Positions 51,885 to 60,988 of a stretch of 64,000 bases of DNA are shown here, one piece after another (position 1 is the stretch's first letter; the number at the start of each line of letters is the position of its first letter). The stretch covers positions 27,088 through 91,087 of the forward strand of contig JBGCFD010000154.1 in assembly GCA_045106765.1 (NCBI GenBank). The letters are read 5' to 3'. The position numbers were made by a program, and so were the translations under genes. The notes beneath the pieces were generated by a model. It searched no databases and was not told the origin of the DNA. It saw nothing but the letters and a program-made list of their open reading frames with translations. The DNA is from CAJQQY01 sp045106765. Lineage in GTDB: Bacteria; Bacteroidota; Bacteroidia; Chitinophagales; Saprospiraceae.

Positions 51885-53634
51885 TTTTTTCCAATCGTTT
51901 TTTAATCTCATTGGAAGCTTCTTTTATTTTTTTATTCTTCGCTCTCTTTTCACTAAGTCCAGAATGAACTTTTACTTTATACCATTTTAGTTCATCCTTC
52001 AATAATTTATTTTTTTCATTTAAAATCAGCTCTAATTCATCACGATTTGGGCAGATATTATTTTTTGAAAACTTATCCTCTAACTCTTTTTCTAATTCGC
52101 TAGCATAAATTTTTGTCAAATGAAGAAAATCTTCCAAGCATTTAAAATCAACTTTGTTTCGATGAATGGTAAATGAAAAACGATAATCTATCACGGCTTC
52201 TGTTTTGAAAATAACTGTATCTGCATAACATTCATAATCCAAAAAAATAAAAGTTTTAGTAGATAAATTATTTCGAGGAGGTGCTTTTTCTTGATTAATA
52301 AAAATGACCTCATCCAATTTATGTCCAGGTCTAATTTCTCTTTCGGAAACTAGCTCAGGAATGATTTCCCAATCTTTATTCCATCGTTCAAAACGACGCT
52401 CAATTAATAAAGCAGTTTCTCCATTTTGATTTTTAAACAATTCTTCCTCTTCCAATTCTTTTCTGAATTTTCTCTCATCCACCGTTTCAGAAATTAAAAA
52501 ATTCCTATTCCAAAATTCTTTGTCGTAAGGAAAAAATAAGATTTTTTCATAGTCATGATATGCTTCCGAAAATTCCGAAAAGAAGGGTGTTTGAAATGAT
52601 TGGTCGAAATCATAAAAAACTAATTTAGTGTTTGAATTGACCGTATATTTTTCACTTGGTGTCACTATGGTTTTTTGATCTTTGATTTGAATGTAATCGA
52701 AAACTATTTTTTTGTCATGATATTTAAAACCAATATTTAAACTAAAGTCCAAATGGGCTACCTTATTTTTGACAGGATCGACGACTGTTTTAAAAGGATT
52801 TCTTCTGGTATCTACAGCATTTAATGTTACTTTCTCAATGACCAAGTTGGATTTTTTTATCCAAACTTTTCCTTCAAATAAGATCTTCTTTTTACGCAGA
52901 GGTTCGAAACTAATTTCAATAATAGTATCATTTTCAACGACGTATTCATTTCGAATTCTTACATCAAAATCTTTCCTCAATTTTCTCAACGAAGTATATT
53001 CCAAGGGGGAGGCAGGTAAATAATCAAACTCATTGGTGAATAATTTGTGGATAATCATCAACTCCGTCAAGTCAATATTAAGAAACGAAGAATCATTAGG
53101 AATTCCGAATCGACCATTTTTTAATTGAAAAAAATCAACTCCACCATCTCGTGTTTTTACATTATAAAATGCTTCCATAAATTCTGCTGGACGATTTTCT
53201 CGATAAGAATAAGTTCGTCTAAACAATTTAGAATGTTGTCTCGTCTTAGCTTCTTTCCTTGATCTTTTTATAGATTTAAAAAGAAGATTGGAAGCCCAAA
53301 GATCTTTTGCCTTTACGACAATTTCTTGCATAGAGGTGATGTTTTGTTGGAGTAAAATTTCAATAGGTTTTCCAAAATTGTTAATTGGAATTTCTATCGT
53401 TTGATAGCCAACATAACTGACTTTTAATGATTTAATGACTTGATCTGTTTTGATTAGGAAACCTCCATTTTCATTGGTGATCACTCCTTCGCCTTCCGAA
53501 TATTGAACCGTTGCAAATTCAAGTGTCAACTTAGTTTTGGCATCTAAAACAGTACCTTTTATTATAGTTTGACTCGAAGTTGAAAAATGGAAAAGAATAA
53601 AAATAAAAAAGAGAATGCTGTGTTTTGGAATCAT
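51868..53634 (-). CDS. Carboxypeptidase-regulatory-like domain outer-membrane/surface protein
   Basis: 588 residues from the ATG at 53634. An earlier in-frame start at 53688 adds 18 residues in front of a clear signal peptide (HSILFFIFILFHFSTSSQ), so it is less likely. Residues about 22-110 form the CarbopepD_reg-like beta-sandwich (IKGTVLDAKTKLTLEFATVQYSEG; LKVSYVGYQTIEIPI), as in TonB-receptor and DUF5686 proteins. The rest is strand-rich to about 480 (KVWIKKSNLVIEKVTLNAVDTRRNP) and ends in a lysine/glutamate-rich coiled helix. It is probably periplasmic or surface-located. Function unknown. The gene ends overlap by 17 bases with the VOC gene. Confidence 0.75.
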   Translation of the reverse strand: MIPKHSILFFIFILFHFSTSSQTIIKGTVLDAKTKLTLEFATVQYSEGEGVITNENGGFLIKTDQVIKSLKVSYVGYQTIEIPINNFGKPIEILLQQNITSMQEIVVKAKDLWASNLLFKSIKRSRKEAKTRQHSKLFRRTYSYRENRPAEFMEAFYNVKTRDGGVDFFQLKNGRFGIPNDSSFLNIDLTELMIIHKLFTNEFDYLPASPLEYTSLRKLRKDFDVRIRNEYVVENDTIIEISFEPLRKKKILFEGKVWIKKSNLVIEKVTLNAVDTRRNPFKTVVDPVKNKVAHLDFSLNIGFKYHDKKIVFDYIQIKDQKTIVTPSEKYTVNSNTKLVFYDFDQSFQTPFFSEFSEAYHDYEKILFFPYDKEFWNRNFLISETVDERKFRKELEEEELFKNQNGETALLIERRFERWNKDWEIIPELVSEREIRPGHKLDEVIFINQEKAPPRNNLSTKTFIFLDYECYADTVIFKTEAVIDYRFSFTIHRNKVDFKCLEDFLHLTKIYASELEKELEDKFSKNNICPNRDELELILNEKNKLLKDELKWYKVKVHSGLSEKRAKNKKIKEASNEIKKRLEKIKIVE

Positions 53635-53861
53635 GAGGTTAATGTTTTTTATAGAAAATATCCGTGATACAGATTCAAACCATGTCATGGCTTTATACTG
53701 AAAATTAAAAATTCTTTGTCAAATTTTTACACTAAAAAATACGAAAAGTCAGTTTTTAAAATAACCATTGAAAGATGATTTTGTTTCTTTTCTTAAAATT
53801 TACATTATGTTTTCCAAAGAGAGTAACCATTCTATTTTATTCAAACATATCAACAGGATTT

Positions 53862-54938
53862 ATGACTACTCAAAAAATATTAATCTCCCTCCTTCTCATT
53901 TTTTTTGGAAAAATAGCAATCGCACAGAGCTCTCCTTTTGACTCCGTAAATTTATTGTTACAAAAGCGAGTATATTTTGATTTTGGAAAACACGACATTA
54001 CTTCCGAGTCCGCAAATGTATTGTTAGGAATGTTGGACAGTAGCAAAAATGAATCTAATGTTTTTGTTCATATCGAAGCACATACAGATCATATTGGAAC
54101 GGATGAAAACAATCTAGCACTTTCTCGTAGACGCAGTAATTCCGTCAAAGATTTCTTTTCCCAACAAGAATTTTCTCCTCAAAAAATGTCCACTTCTGTT
54201 TTTGGAGAAGCAAAACCAATTGCAGAGAATATCTCTGATGATGGTCGTCAACAAAATCGAAGAGCGGTTATTAGTTTTTACAAAAAAAACCAAATGTCAA
54301 TTATCCAAGGGAAGGTGGTAGATAAAAAAACGGGCGAAGGCATGCAAGCCAAAGTTATTTTTCATACTAAAAATCACAAAGACTCTTTGGAGACTGCACC
54401 CGATGGTTCATTCGAAAAGCTAGTAGTAGAAAATACAGTTGTTGGAGTTGATATTTATAAAAAAGATTATTTTTTTGATACTCAAATGATCAAGGCAAAA
54501 AAGAATTCAGTCGTAATGTCAATCCCACTTTTACCTATTGAAGTAGGAGAGAAGGTGTCCATCAAGAATTTATATTATGTGGGAAATAAAGCAGTTCTAT
54601 TGCCAAGGTCAAAACCAGAGTTGCCTAAGGTTTTAAAATTTATGCAACTCAATCCTGCCATCAAAATCGAAATAGCAGGGCACATCAATGCTCCTTTTCG
54701 AACCAAAGCACAACTTCAAAAATGGGAATGGGATCTTTCGATCAATCGAGCAAAAGTGATTTATGATTTTCTTTTGAAAAATAATATTGCCAAAGAAAGA
54801 TTGGCTTACGAAGGTTATGGGAATACTCAAATGGTTTTTCCAGAAACAAAAAATGAAAAAGAACAATCTTTAAATCGACGAGTAGAAATCCGAATTTTAG
54901 ATACAGGAAAAATAATCAGCGCTGCTGATGGAAAATAG
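53862..54938 (+). CDS. Protein with two OmpA-like domains
   Basis: 358 residues from the ATG at 53862; an upstream in-frame ATG (53775) would mask the signal peptide (ILISLLLIFFGKIAIAQ). OmpA domain 1 (about 30-140) has YFDFGKHDITSES and AHTDHIGTDENNLALSRRRSNSVKDFF, the peptidoglycan-binding signature. A carboxypeptidase-regulatory-like segment follows (IIQGKVVDKKTGEGMQAKVIFHTKN). OmpA domain 2 (about 235-350) has IAGHINAPFRTK...DLSINRAKVIYDFLLKNNI...EGYGNTQ and NRRVEIRI, where the usual H-T-D-x-x-G reads H-I-N-A-P-F. So domain 2 may not bind the wall normally. It is exported and probably tethers envelope layers. Confidence 0.87.
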   Translation: MTTQKILISLLLIFFGKIAIAQSSPFDSVNLLLQKRVYFDFGKHDITSESANVLLGMLDSSKNESNVFVHIEAHTDHIGTDENNLALSRRRSNSVKDFFSQQEFSPQKMSTSVFGEAKPIAENISDDGRQQNRRAVISFYKKNQMSIIQGKVVDKKTGEGMQAKVIFHTKNHKDSLETAPDGSFEKLVVENTVVGVDIYKKDYFFDTQMIKAKKNSVVMSIPLLPIEVGEKVSIKNLYYVGNKAVLLPRSKPELPKVLKFMQLNPAIKIEIAGHINAPFRTKAQLQKWEWDLSINRAKVIYDFLLKNNIAKERLAYEGYGNTQMVFPETKNEKEQSLNRRVEIRILDTGKIISAADGK

Positions 54939-55073
54939 TTTTATTTTTTTGTAGCTTTTTTTGATTTAAAATGATTTTTAAGAATTTCTTCTATGCGTTT
55001 TGGCGAAAACATAAAGAATCATAATAATCTTAAAAAATCTGCGACAAAAACTCCCTCCTTTTTTCGTAATTTC

Positions 55074-55092
55074 ACCCGTTCAAAAAACGGGT
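55074..55092 (+). promoter_or_regulatory. Hairpin directly upstream of the helicase start
   Basis: acccgtt (55074-55080) pairs with aacgggt (55086-55092); the loop is caaaa. It ends four bases before ATG 55097 and could hinder ribosome access. No regulator is suggested by the sequence. Confidence 0.4.
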
Positions 55093-55096
55093 CTCA

Positions 55097-58000
55097 ATGA
55101 AGTTAAATATTAAAATTATTTCTGCTGGTGCTGGTTCGGGAAAAACGTATCGTTTGACTTCCGAAATGGTCGAATTGCTCAAAGGCGGTGTTCGAGCAAG
55201 TGGAATTATTGCCACCACATTTACCAAAAAAGCTGCGGCAGAATTGCAAGAACGAGTGCGAGTGCGATTGCTCGAAGAGGGCTTGACGGAGCAAGCAGAT
55301 GAATTGACCAATGCTTTGATTGGAACAGTTCATGGGTTAGGAGTGAAGTTGTTGCGACGATTTGCTTTTGAAGCAGGCGTATCTCCAGAGGTCGATATTA
55401 TTGCAGATGAAGATCAGCAAGTGATGTTTAATAAAAGTTTGGCGACGGTGTTGAATTTGGAGCGGATGGAAAAAATGGATCGCTACTCTAACATTCTAGG
55501 ACTTAATAAAAAAGGAGAATACGATTGGCGAAAGAAAGTAAAAGAATTAACGGATGTTGCTCGCTCAAATGATTTTTCCCTAGAAGTTTTGGAAAAAAGT
55601 AAGGTGAAATCTTTTGAAACATTTGCTGCCTTTTTAGGAAAAAAATCGGATAAAGATCCTTCGAAAGTTTATGCTGATTTGCAAAAAGAAATGAACGAAG
55701 CGATTGATCGTTTGGAAAATAATCCTGACGAAACCAAAGTCACTCGTGGAGGAATTGAAACTTTAAAAGCATTTCGAAATGAATTAAATATGCGTGGGAG
55801 TTTGGATTGGCATAAGTGGGTGAAAATGTCCAAACTAAAAGTAGGTGCAAAAAGTAAAGAGGACGTTGAAGATCTAAAAGAACTTGCCCGAGTTCATGAT
55901 ACGCTTCCGCAATTTCACAATGATATCGAACAATTTATTCATCAAATTTTTGACATTGCGATAGAGGCAATTCGAGAATATGATGCTTATAAAAAGCAAC
56001 GTGGATTGATTGACTACATCGATATGGAAATTCAAGTCAAGCGATTACTTGATCATCCACACGTGAAAGAAGTGTTGAAAAGTGAGTTGGATTTATTGAT
56101 GGTCGATGAGTTTCAAGATACGAGTCCAATTCAGTTGGAGATATTTTTAAAACTTTCTGAAATTGCGAAACACTCAGTTTGGGTAGGTGATCCAAAACAA
56201 TCGATTTATGGATTTCGAGGAGCTGATCCAAAACTGATGCAAGCTATTATGGTCGAAGCAGGTGGAGTAAAACCCGAAGATATTCAAGAATACTCTTGGC
56301 GATCTCGGGAAGATATTGTGAATGCAACCAATGCTATTTTTACCAAATCATTTTCTCACATTCCTCAAAATCAAGTTGTCCTAAAACCAAAGCGAACTAA
56401 AATCGCTACTCCCAATAGCAAAAATAAAAATAGCGAACCCATCGAAGCAGGCGATGCGATTCAGCATTGGCACTTCACAGCAGACATTGAAGGTAATCGG
56501 TTGCCAGGCAAACCTTGGATGGAAAACTGTATCGCAGAATCCGTAAGAGTATTGTTAGAAAAAGAACCTTTGGTTGCCCCAAAAGATGGAGAAGCATGGC
56601 GAAAAATACAACCAGGTGATATTGCGATTCTTTGTCGTTCGAATGCCGCATGTCAAGCAGTTGCGGAATCATTGCATCGTTCAGGCTTGAAAGCAGCAAT
56701 TGCTCGAACAGGTTTACTTTCGACGGCGGAGTCCAAATTAATTTTGGCTTGCCTAAAATATATGTTGAATAAAAATGATTCTCTTTCAATTGCTGAGATT
56801 TTAAAATTGGCTTCGGGTAAACACATTGAAGAAATTATTGAAGATCGTTTAACTTTTTTAGAAGAAAAAGAAAATTCAAATACTCGTTGGGCGGAAGATG
56901 ATCTGTATATTCAAAAATTAAATGAGTTGCGTCGGGCAACCATCGAGTTGAGTAGTGCAGAATTATTAGATGTCGTTTTGGAGGAATTAGATTTGCGAAG
57001 AATCATTGCTCGGTGGGGAAAAGTAGAACAACGGTTAGATAACGTGGACGTGATGCGGCGATTTGCTTTACAATATGAAGCAGCTTGTAATCGCTTGCAC
57101 ACCGCCGCTTCATTGGGTGGATTTTTATTGTGGTTAAATGATTTGGAAAATAACGATAAAGATGTGCAAGGTTCAGGAGAGGGTAGTGATGCTGTTAATA
57201 TTTTGACCTATCATCGAAGTAAAGGATTGGAATGGCCGATGGTCATTTGTCATAGTTTGGAAGGTAAATTGAGGAGTGATGTTTTTGGAATGCATATCGT
57301 TTCGGAGTCAGATGGAATCGATTTGGAAAACATTTTAGCAGGGAGATGGTTACGATTTTGGATTAATCCTTACTCGGATCAAAGTGGTGGAACAGCACTT
57401 GCGGAACGCCTCGAAGTGAGTGATGTGAGCAAAGTAGCAAGAGAACAAGCCTTGCAAGAAGAAGCGAGATTGATGTATGTTGGGATTACGAGAGCGCGTG
57501 ATTATTTGGTTTTTCCAACTCGAAAAAAGCCAACTTCATGGCTCAATCGAGTATGGCATGAAGGAGATGAAAAAGTGCCAGCCTTAGATGAAAATTCAGG
57601 AGAAACGCAATGGGAGTGGGGCGATATTTTATACAAAGAAACTTGGGTGCAGGCATTTCCTAAAGATTTTACACACACCGATCCCAAGGAAGAACAGATC
57701 TTATTTTTGGGAGAGCGGCAAGGCAATCGAGAACATAAAGGTTATCAAATTGATTTGACAAAAGAACAGTTGAATGATTTTACGGGAAAACATGGAGCAA
57801 TTATTAATCATGGTGCAGCCTTCCAAATCACAGAGGATACCGAAACTTATATGTTGTTAAAAATGACGAAAGTATTTTTGATGGCTGATCATTTGGAATA
57901 TGATAATCAATTGAGAGCAGATATGGCGAGCGGATTTTTGCAACGATTTGAATTGACGGAAACTATTACCGAAAATGCCTTGTTAGATTATTCACAAAAG

Positions 58001-58342
58001 TTTTTGAAGTACTTAAATGAAAATTTTTCTGTTAAAAAAATACATCGAAAATATCCGATTCGACATTTTTATCAAAAAAGATTATTCGAAACGGAGATTG
58101 ATTTTGTCATCGAAACCGATCAAGGAATTGTGATTATTCAAAATAGTGATTTTGTAGGCAAGGCAAAAAAATATAAAAATGAAGCCTTGAAAATGACTCC
58201 GTGGTTGCATCTTTGTAAAACTGCTTTGCAAGTTATTTTCCAAAAAGGAAAAGTGCGAACGATGGTTCATTTTGTATTGGATGGAACTTTGATTGCGGTG
58301 GAAACGAAAGTAAAAGCAGGGGCAGGACAGTTGAGTTTTTAG
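55097..58342 (+). CDS. UvrD-family helicase, AddA/RecB-like, with degenerate nuclease end
   Basis: 1081 residues. Superfamily 1A motifs are complete: Walker A SAGAGSGKT (9-17), Ia FTKKAAAELQERV, II VDEFQDTSPIQ (about 335-345), III VGDPKQSIYGFRG, V TYHRSKGLEWPMVI and VI RLMYVGITRARD. RecB/AddA enzymes end in a PD-(D/E)xK nuclease; here the expected core D...(D/E)xK reads EIDFVIETDQGIVIIQNSDF (about 1000-1018), with the D/E-x-K replaced by Q-N-S. So the nuclease looks inactive. It should unwind DNA in double-strand break repair. No AddB partner lies in the window. Confidence 0.88.
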   Translation: MKLNIKIISAGAGSGKTYRLTSEMVELLKGGVRASGIIATTFTKKAAAELQERVRVRLLEEGLTEQADELTNALIGTVHGLGVKLLRRFAFEAGVSPEVDIIADEDQQVMFNKSLATVLNLERMEKMDRYSNILGLNKKGEYDWRKKVKELTDVARSNDFSLEVLEKSKVKSFETFAAFLGKKSDKDPSKVYADLQKEMNEAIDRLENNPDETKVTRGGIETLKAFRNELNMRGSLDWHKWVKMSKLKVGAKSKEDVEDLKELARVHDTLPQFHNDIEQFIHQIFDIAIEAIREYDAYKKQRGLIDYIDMEIQVKRLLDHPHVKEVLKSELDLLMVDEFQDTSPIQLEIFLKLSEIAKHSVWVGDPKQSIYGFRGADPKLMQAIMVEAGGVKPEDIQEYSWRSREDIVNATNAIFTKSFSHIPQNQVVLKPKRTKIATPNSKNKNSEPIEAGDAIQHWHFTADIEGNRLPGKPWMENCIAESVRVLLEKEPLVAPKDGEAWRKIQPGDIAILCRSNAACQAVAESLHRSGLKAAIARTGLLSTAESKLILACLKYMLNKNDSLSIAEILKLASGKHIEEIIEDRLTFLEEKENSNTRWAEDDLYIQKLNELRRATIELSSAELLDVVLEELDLRRIIARWGKVEQRLDNVDVMRRFALQYEAACNRLHTAASLGGFLLWLNDLENNDKDVQGSGEGSDAVNILTYHRSKGLEWPMVICHSLEGKLRSDVFGMHIVSESDGIDLENILAGRWLRFWINPYSDQSGGTALAERLEVSDVSKVAREQALQEEARLMYVGITRARDYLVFPTRKKPTSWLNRVWHEGDEKVPALDENSGETQWEWGDILYKETWVQAFPKDFTHTDPKEEQILFLGERQGNREHKGYQIDLTKEQLNDFTGKHGAIINHGAAFQITEDTETYMLLKMTKVFLMADHLEYDNQLRADMASGFLQRFELTETITENALLDYSQKFLKYLNENFSVKKIHRKYPIRHFYQKRLFETEIDFVIETDQGIVIIQNSDFVGKAKKYKNEALKMTPWLHLCKTALQVIFQKGKVRTMVHFVLDGTLIAVETKVKAGAGQLSF

Positions 58343-58398
58343 AAAAATAACCACCAAATTTGTATCAGATAGAACCTTTTTTCGTAAAAAAAATACCC

Positions 58399-58429
58399 TT
58401 TGTCATTCCAAAAATAATCTATAATTTTA
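58399..58429 (+). promoter_or_regulatory. Promoter of the small SPOR protein gene
   Basis: TTTG (58399-58402), a 19-base spacer, TAATTTTA (58422-58429): one mismatch from consensus. The start would be near 58436, about 43 bases before the ATG. Confidence 0.6.
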
Positions 58430-58478
58430 CCAAATTAAAAAACATACTTACTTACGCTAAACACTAAAAAAACATACC

Positions 58479-59051
58479 ATGGGAAAAACAGTAAGCTATT
58501 TCGTCCTAGCCTTAGTCATTATTTTAGGACTAACTTATATGGCAACTCAGGCAGAATCCTGCGCAAAAAAATCTCCAACTACTATCCATGCTAACGATAT
58601 CAGCGCTGACAACGAAGATGATAAACCTGTCGAAAGTATCGAAGATGAAGACGATGAACCTATGGATGAACATAATGATGCCAGAGGTTCCACCACTTCT
58701 GATGAGGATGCTGATGACGACGAAGTCATTCCGTTAGAAGGAGATGAGGATGAAATTATTGGAGAGGAAGATGATGTGGAAGAAGTCGCTCCAACTAACC
58801 CTAGAAGTTCAGGCGATTATTTAGTCATAGCTGGAGCTTTTAAAAGTGAGGCGAATGCTCAGGCAGAAGTAGATAGATTGAAAGGTACAGGATATCCAAA
58901 TGCGGAGATTGTAGAATTTGATTTTTCAGATTACTATTCCGTTTGTGTAGCCAAATACAATACGAGCGAAGATGCAAATGCGGTGGCTGACTCATTTAAA
59001 AATAAATCTGGAAAGAAAGCATATGTACATAAAAAGAGAGATAAGAAATAA
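58479..59051 (+). CDS. Small SPOR-domain envelope protein with acidic linker
   Basis: 190 residues. One hydrophobic segment near the N-terminus (SYFVLALVIILGLTYMATQ) is followed by SCAKK. It could act as a membrane anchor; a lipobox is not convincing. Residues about 45-105 are extremely acidic (runs of Asp/Glu such as IEDEDDEPMDEHND). The SPOR domain (about 112-188) reads YLVIAGAFKSEANAQAEVDRLKGTGYPNAEIVEF and binds septal glycan strands. It is probably a periplasmic cell-wall-binding protein. It has its own promoter and terminator. Confidence 0.85.
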   Translation: MGKTVSYFVLALVIILGLTYMATQAESCAKKSPTTIHANDISADNEDDKPVESIEDEDDEPMDEHNDARGSTTSDEDADDDEVIPLEGDEDEIIGEEDDVEEVAPTNPRSSGDYLVIAGAFKSEANAQAEVDRLKGTGYPNAEIVEFDFSDYYSVCVAKYNTSEDANAVADSFKNKSGKKAYVHKKRDKK

Positions 59052-59400
59052 TGATCCTATACTCTGAAAAGGAATGATTTAGGAAAAATTATTTTAAAAT
59101 TTTGATTTTCGTTTTAAAAGTGATATTGATTCATTGAAGCAATATCACTTTTTTGATGTCACAAACTCTTCCATCTTTTTCAAAAAAAAACATCAAAATT
59201 AGATTTCGGTATAGAATTGGTAATATCAAATATGTTGGAAACTAATATTCACAAAAACATTCAACTAATTGGGTTTCACCAAAAATGAATTTATTGTTAG
59301 TAGAATTTCCATACCTTATTTTTTATTTAAAAAATAGCATCCTTCCCCTACCTAAGATTTCCCTGTTTTTTTAACTAATTGTATAACTAACTTTTAACAC
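59052..59400. other. 349-base gap between the SPOR and dehydrogenase genes
   Basis: Apart from a terminator at 59116-59154, no gene or confident promoter is visible. The stretch is AT-rich, with the words tttcggtatagaattgg and atttattgttagtagaattt. A long leader ahead of the nucleotide-sugar dehydrogenase is possible. Confidence 0.45.
59116..59154 (+). terminator. Terminator of the SPOR gene
   Basis: aaaagtgatattg pairs perfectly with caatatcactttt; the T-run has six T. It lies 64 bases after the stop. Confidence 0.88.
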
Positions 59401-60771
59401 ATGCTTAACCTACATCATACCTATGCTGATACGAATGTATCAGGAAATTTCAATATTAATCAACAAAAGACTCACAAGATCATAACTGACTTATTAATTC
59501 ATAATGCCCAAATGGCGGTGATTGGCTTAGGTTATGTTGGGTTACCTCTTGCACTTGAATTTGCTAGGAAATTAGACTTAGTCGGATTTGATATTAAGCA
59601 GAATCGAGTGAATATGATGAATGCCAATGAAGATCCTTCAGGAGAATTACCAAGAAGTGCATTTGATAATCGAAAAATAAATTTTACTGCGAATGTAAAT
59701 GATTTAGCTGATGCTAAATTTTATATCGTTGCTGTTCCAACTCCAGTTGATGCCAATAAAAAACCCAATTTAAATGCCTTGATTAGTGCAACTCAAATGG
59801 TTGGAACTGTTTTGAAAAAAGGAGATTATGTAGTGTTTGAATCGACCGTTTATCCAGGGTGTACAGAAGAAGTTTGTCAACCAATTTTGGAAACCAATTC
59901 AGGCTTAAAAGCAGGCGTTGATTTTAAAATAGGCTATTCACCAGAGCGAATAAATCCAGGAGATAAAAAACATACTTTAACTAAAATCACAAAAGTAGTT
60001 TCAGGTTGTGACCAAGAAGCTTGCGATGTAATTGCAGATGTTTATAGTATGATTATCGAAGCAGGAGTTCATCCAGCGACTTCAATCAAAGTAGCAGAGG
60101 CTTCAAAAATTATAGAAAATACACAGCGAGATATCAATATTGCATTGATGAATGAGTTGTCTATGATCTTTGAAAAAGTAGGTGTTCGTACGCAAGATGT
60201 ATTGGATGCAGCTGGAACAAAGTGGAATTTCTTGAAATTCTATCCAGGTTTAGTTGGCGGACATTGCATTGGTGTTGATCCATATTATTTGGTGCATAAA
60301 GCAAAAGAGTTAGGAGTGAATGCAAAATTAATAGCTGCATCAAGAGCTGTAAATGATAATATGCCAAAACATGTGGCGAATAGAATTGCTAAACAATTAC
60401 GAGAAGATGGTATTGCAAATATGGATGCAAAAGTTTTAGTGCGAGGTATCACTTTTAAAGAAGACGTTCAAGATATCCGAAATTCCAAAGCAGCTGAAAT
60501 GGTTCAACACCTCAAAAGTATGGGGATCAATGTAACCGTTGAAGATCCACAAGCAATTCCGAATGAAGTAATGCATGAATATGGAATTGAATCTCAAACT
60601 TCAAATCCGACTGGCGAATTTGATTGCATTGTTTTGGCTGTTCCACACAAAGAATTTAGCGAAGATGCGATTGATAAATATCTATCAATGAGCTCATCTC
60701 AACCATTTATTTTTGATTTTAGGAATACGATCAAAGATGTACCAAGAGGAGTCGTTTACATGACGCTTTAA
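59401..60771 (+). CDS. Nucleotide sugar dehydrogenase (WbpO/TviB type)
   Basis: 456 residues. After a 35-residue extension, the NAD-binding motif MAVIGLGYVGLPLALEFARK is followed by FDIKQNRVNMM, VPTPVDANKKPNL, YSPERINPGDKKHTL, and the catalytic cysteine in GLVGGHCIGVDPYYLVHKAKELG. The C-terminal UDP-binding domain has GITFKEDVQDIRNSKAAEMVQHLKSMG. The TviB/WbpO branch oxidises UDP-N-acetylglucosamine or -galactosamine to the uronic acid. Next to TolC-like and HlyD-like genes, it likely supplies an acidic sugar to an exported polymer. Substrate preference is inferred. Confidence 0.93.
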   Translation: MLNLHHTYADTNVSGNFNINQQKTHKIITDLLIHNAQMAVIGLGYVGLPLALEFARKLDLVGFDIKQNRVNMMNANEDPSGELPRSAFDNRKINFTANVNDLADAKFYIVAVPTPVDANKKPNLNALISATQMVGTVLKKGDYVVFESTVYPGCTEEVCQPILETNSGLKAGVDFKIGYSPERINPGDKKHTLTKITKVVSGCDQEACDVIADVYSMIIEAGVHPATSIKVAEASKIIENTQRDINIALMNELSMIFEKVGVRTQDVLDAAGTKWNFLKFYPGLVGGHCIGVDPYYLVHKAKELGVNAKLIAASRAVNDNMPKHVANRIAKQLREDGIANMDAKVLVRGITFKEDVQDIRNSKAAEMVQHLKSMGINVTVEDPQAIPNEVMHEYGIESQTSNPTGEFDCIVLAVPHKEFSEDAIDKYLSMSSSQPFIFDFRNTIKDVPRGVVYMTL

Positions 60772-60777
60772 TAATGG

Positions 60778-60860
60778 TTAACGGTGAATGATTAACTGTT
60801 AATGACGATAGTTGCTATGATTTTAGTGCTCGTAATTAACCGTTAATCATTCATCGTTAA
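60778..60860. repeat. 30-bp palindrome of the ttaacggttaatgattaac word family
   Basis: The left arm (60778-60807) and right arm (60831-60860) are reverse complements with a few mismatches; each contains the words gaatgattaac and gttaat. It lies a few bases after the dehydrogenase stop. Words are shared with 32181-32242 and 48654-48773. Confidence 0.8.
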
Positions 60861-60988
60861 ATCTTCAATTTAACCATGACAAAAGTAGCTTTTATAAGGG
60901 CTATGAAATACATAAAAAATTAGCTAAGTCGAATATTTGACGAAGTATTTTATAATGCATTTTTTGGAAACAGAAAAGCAGATAGTGT

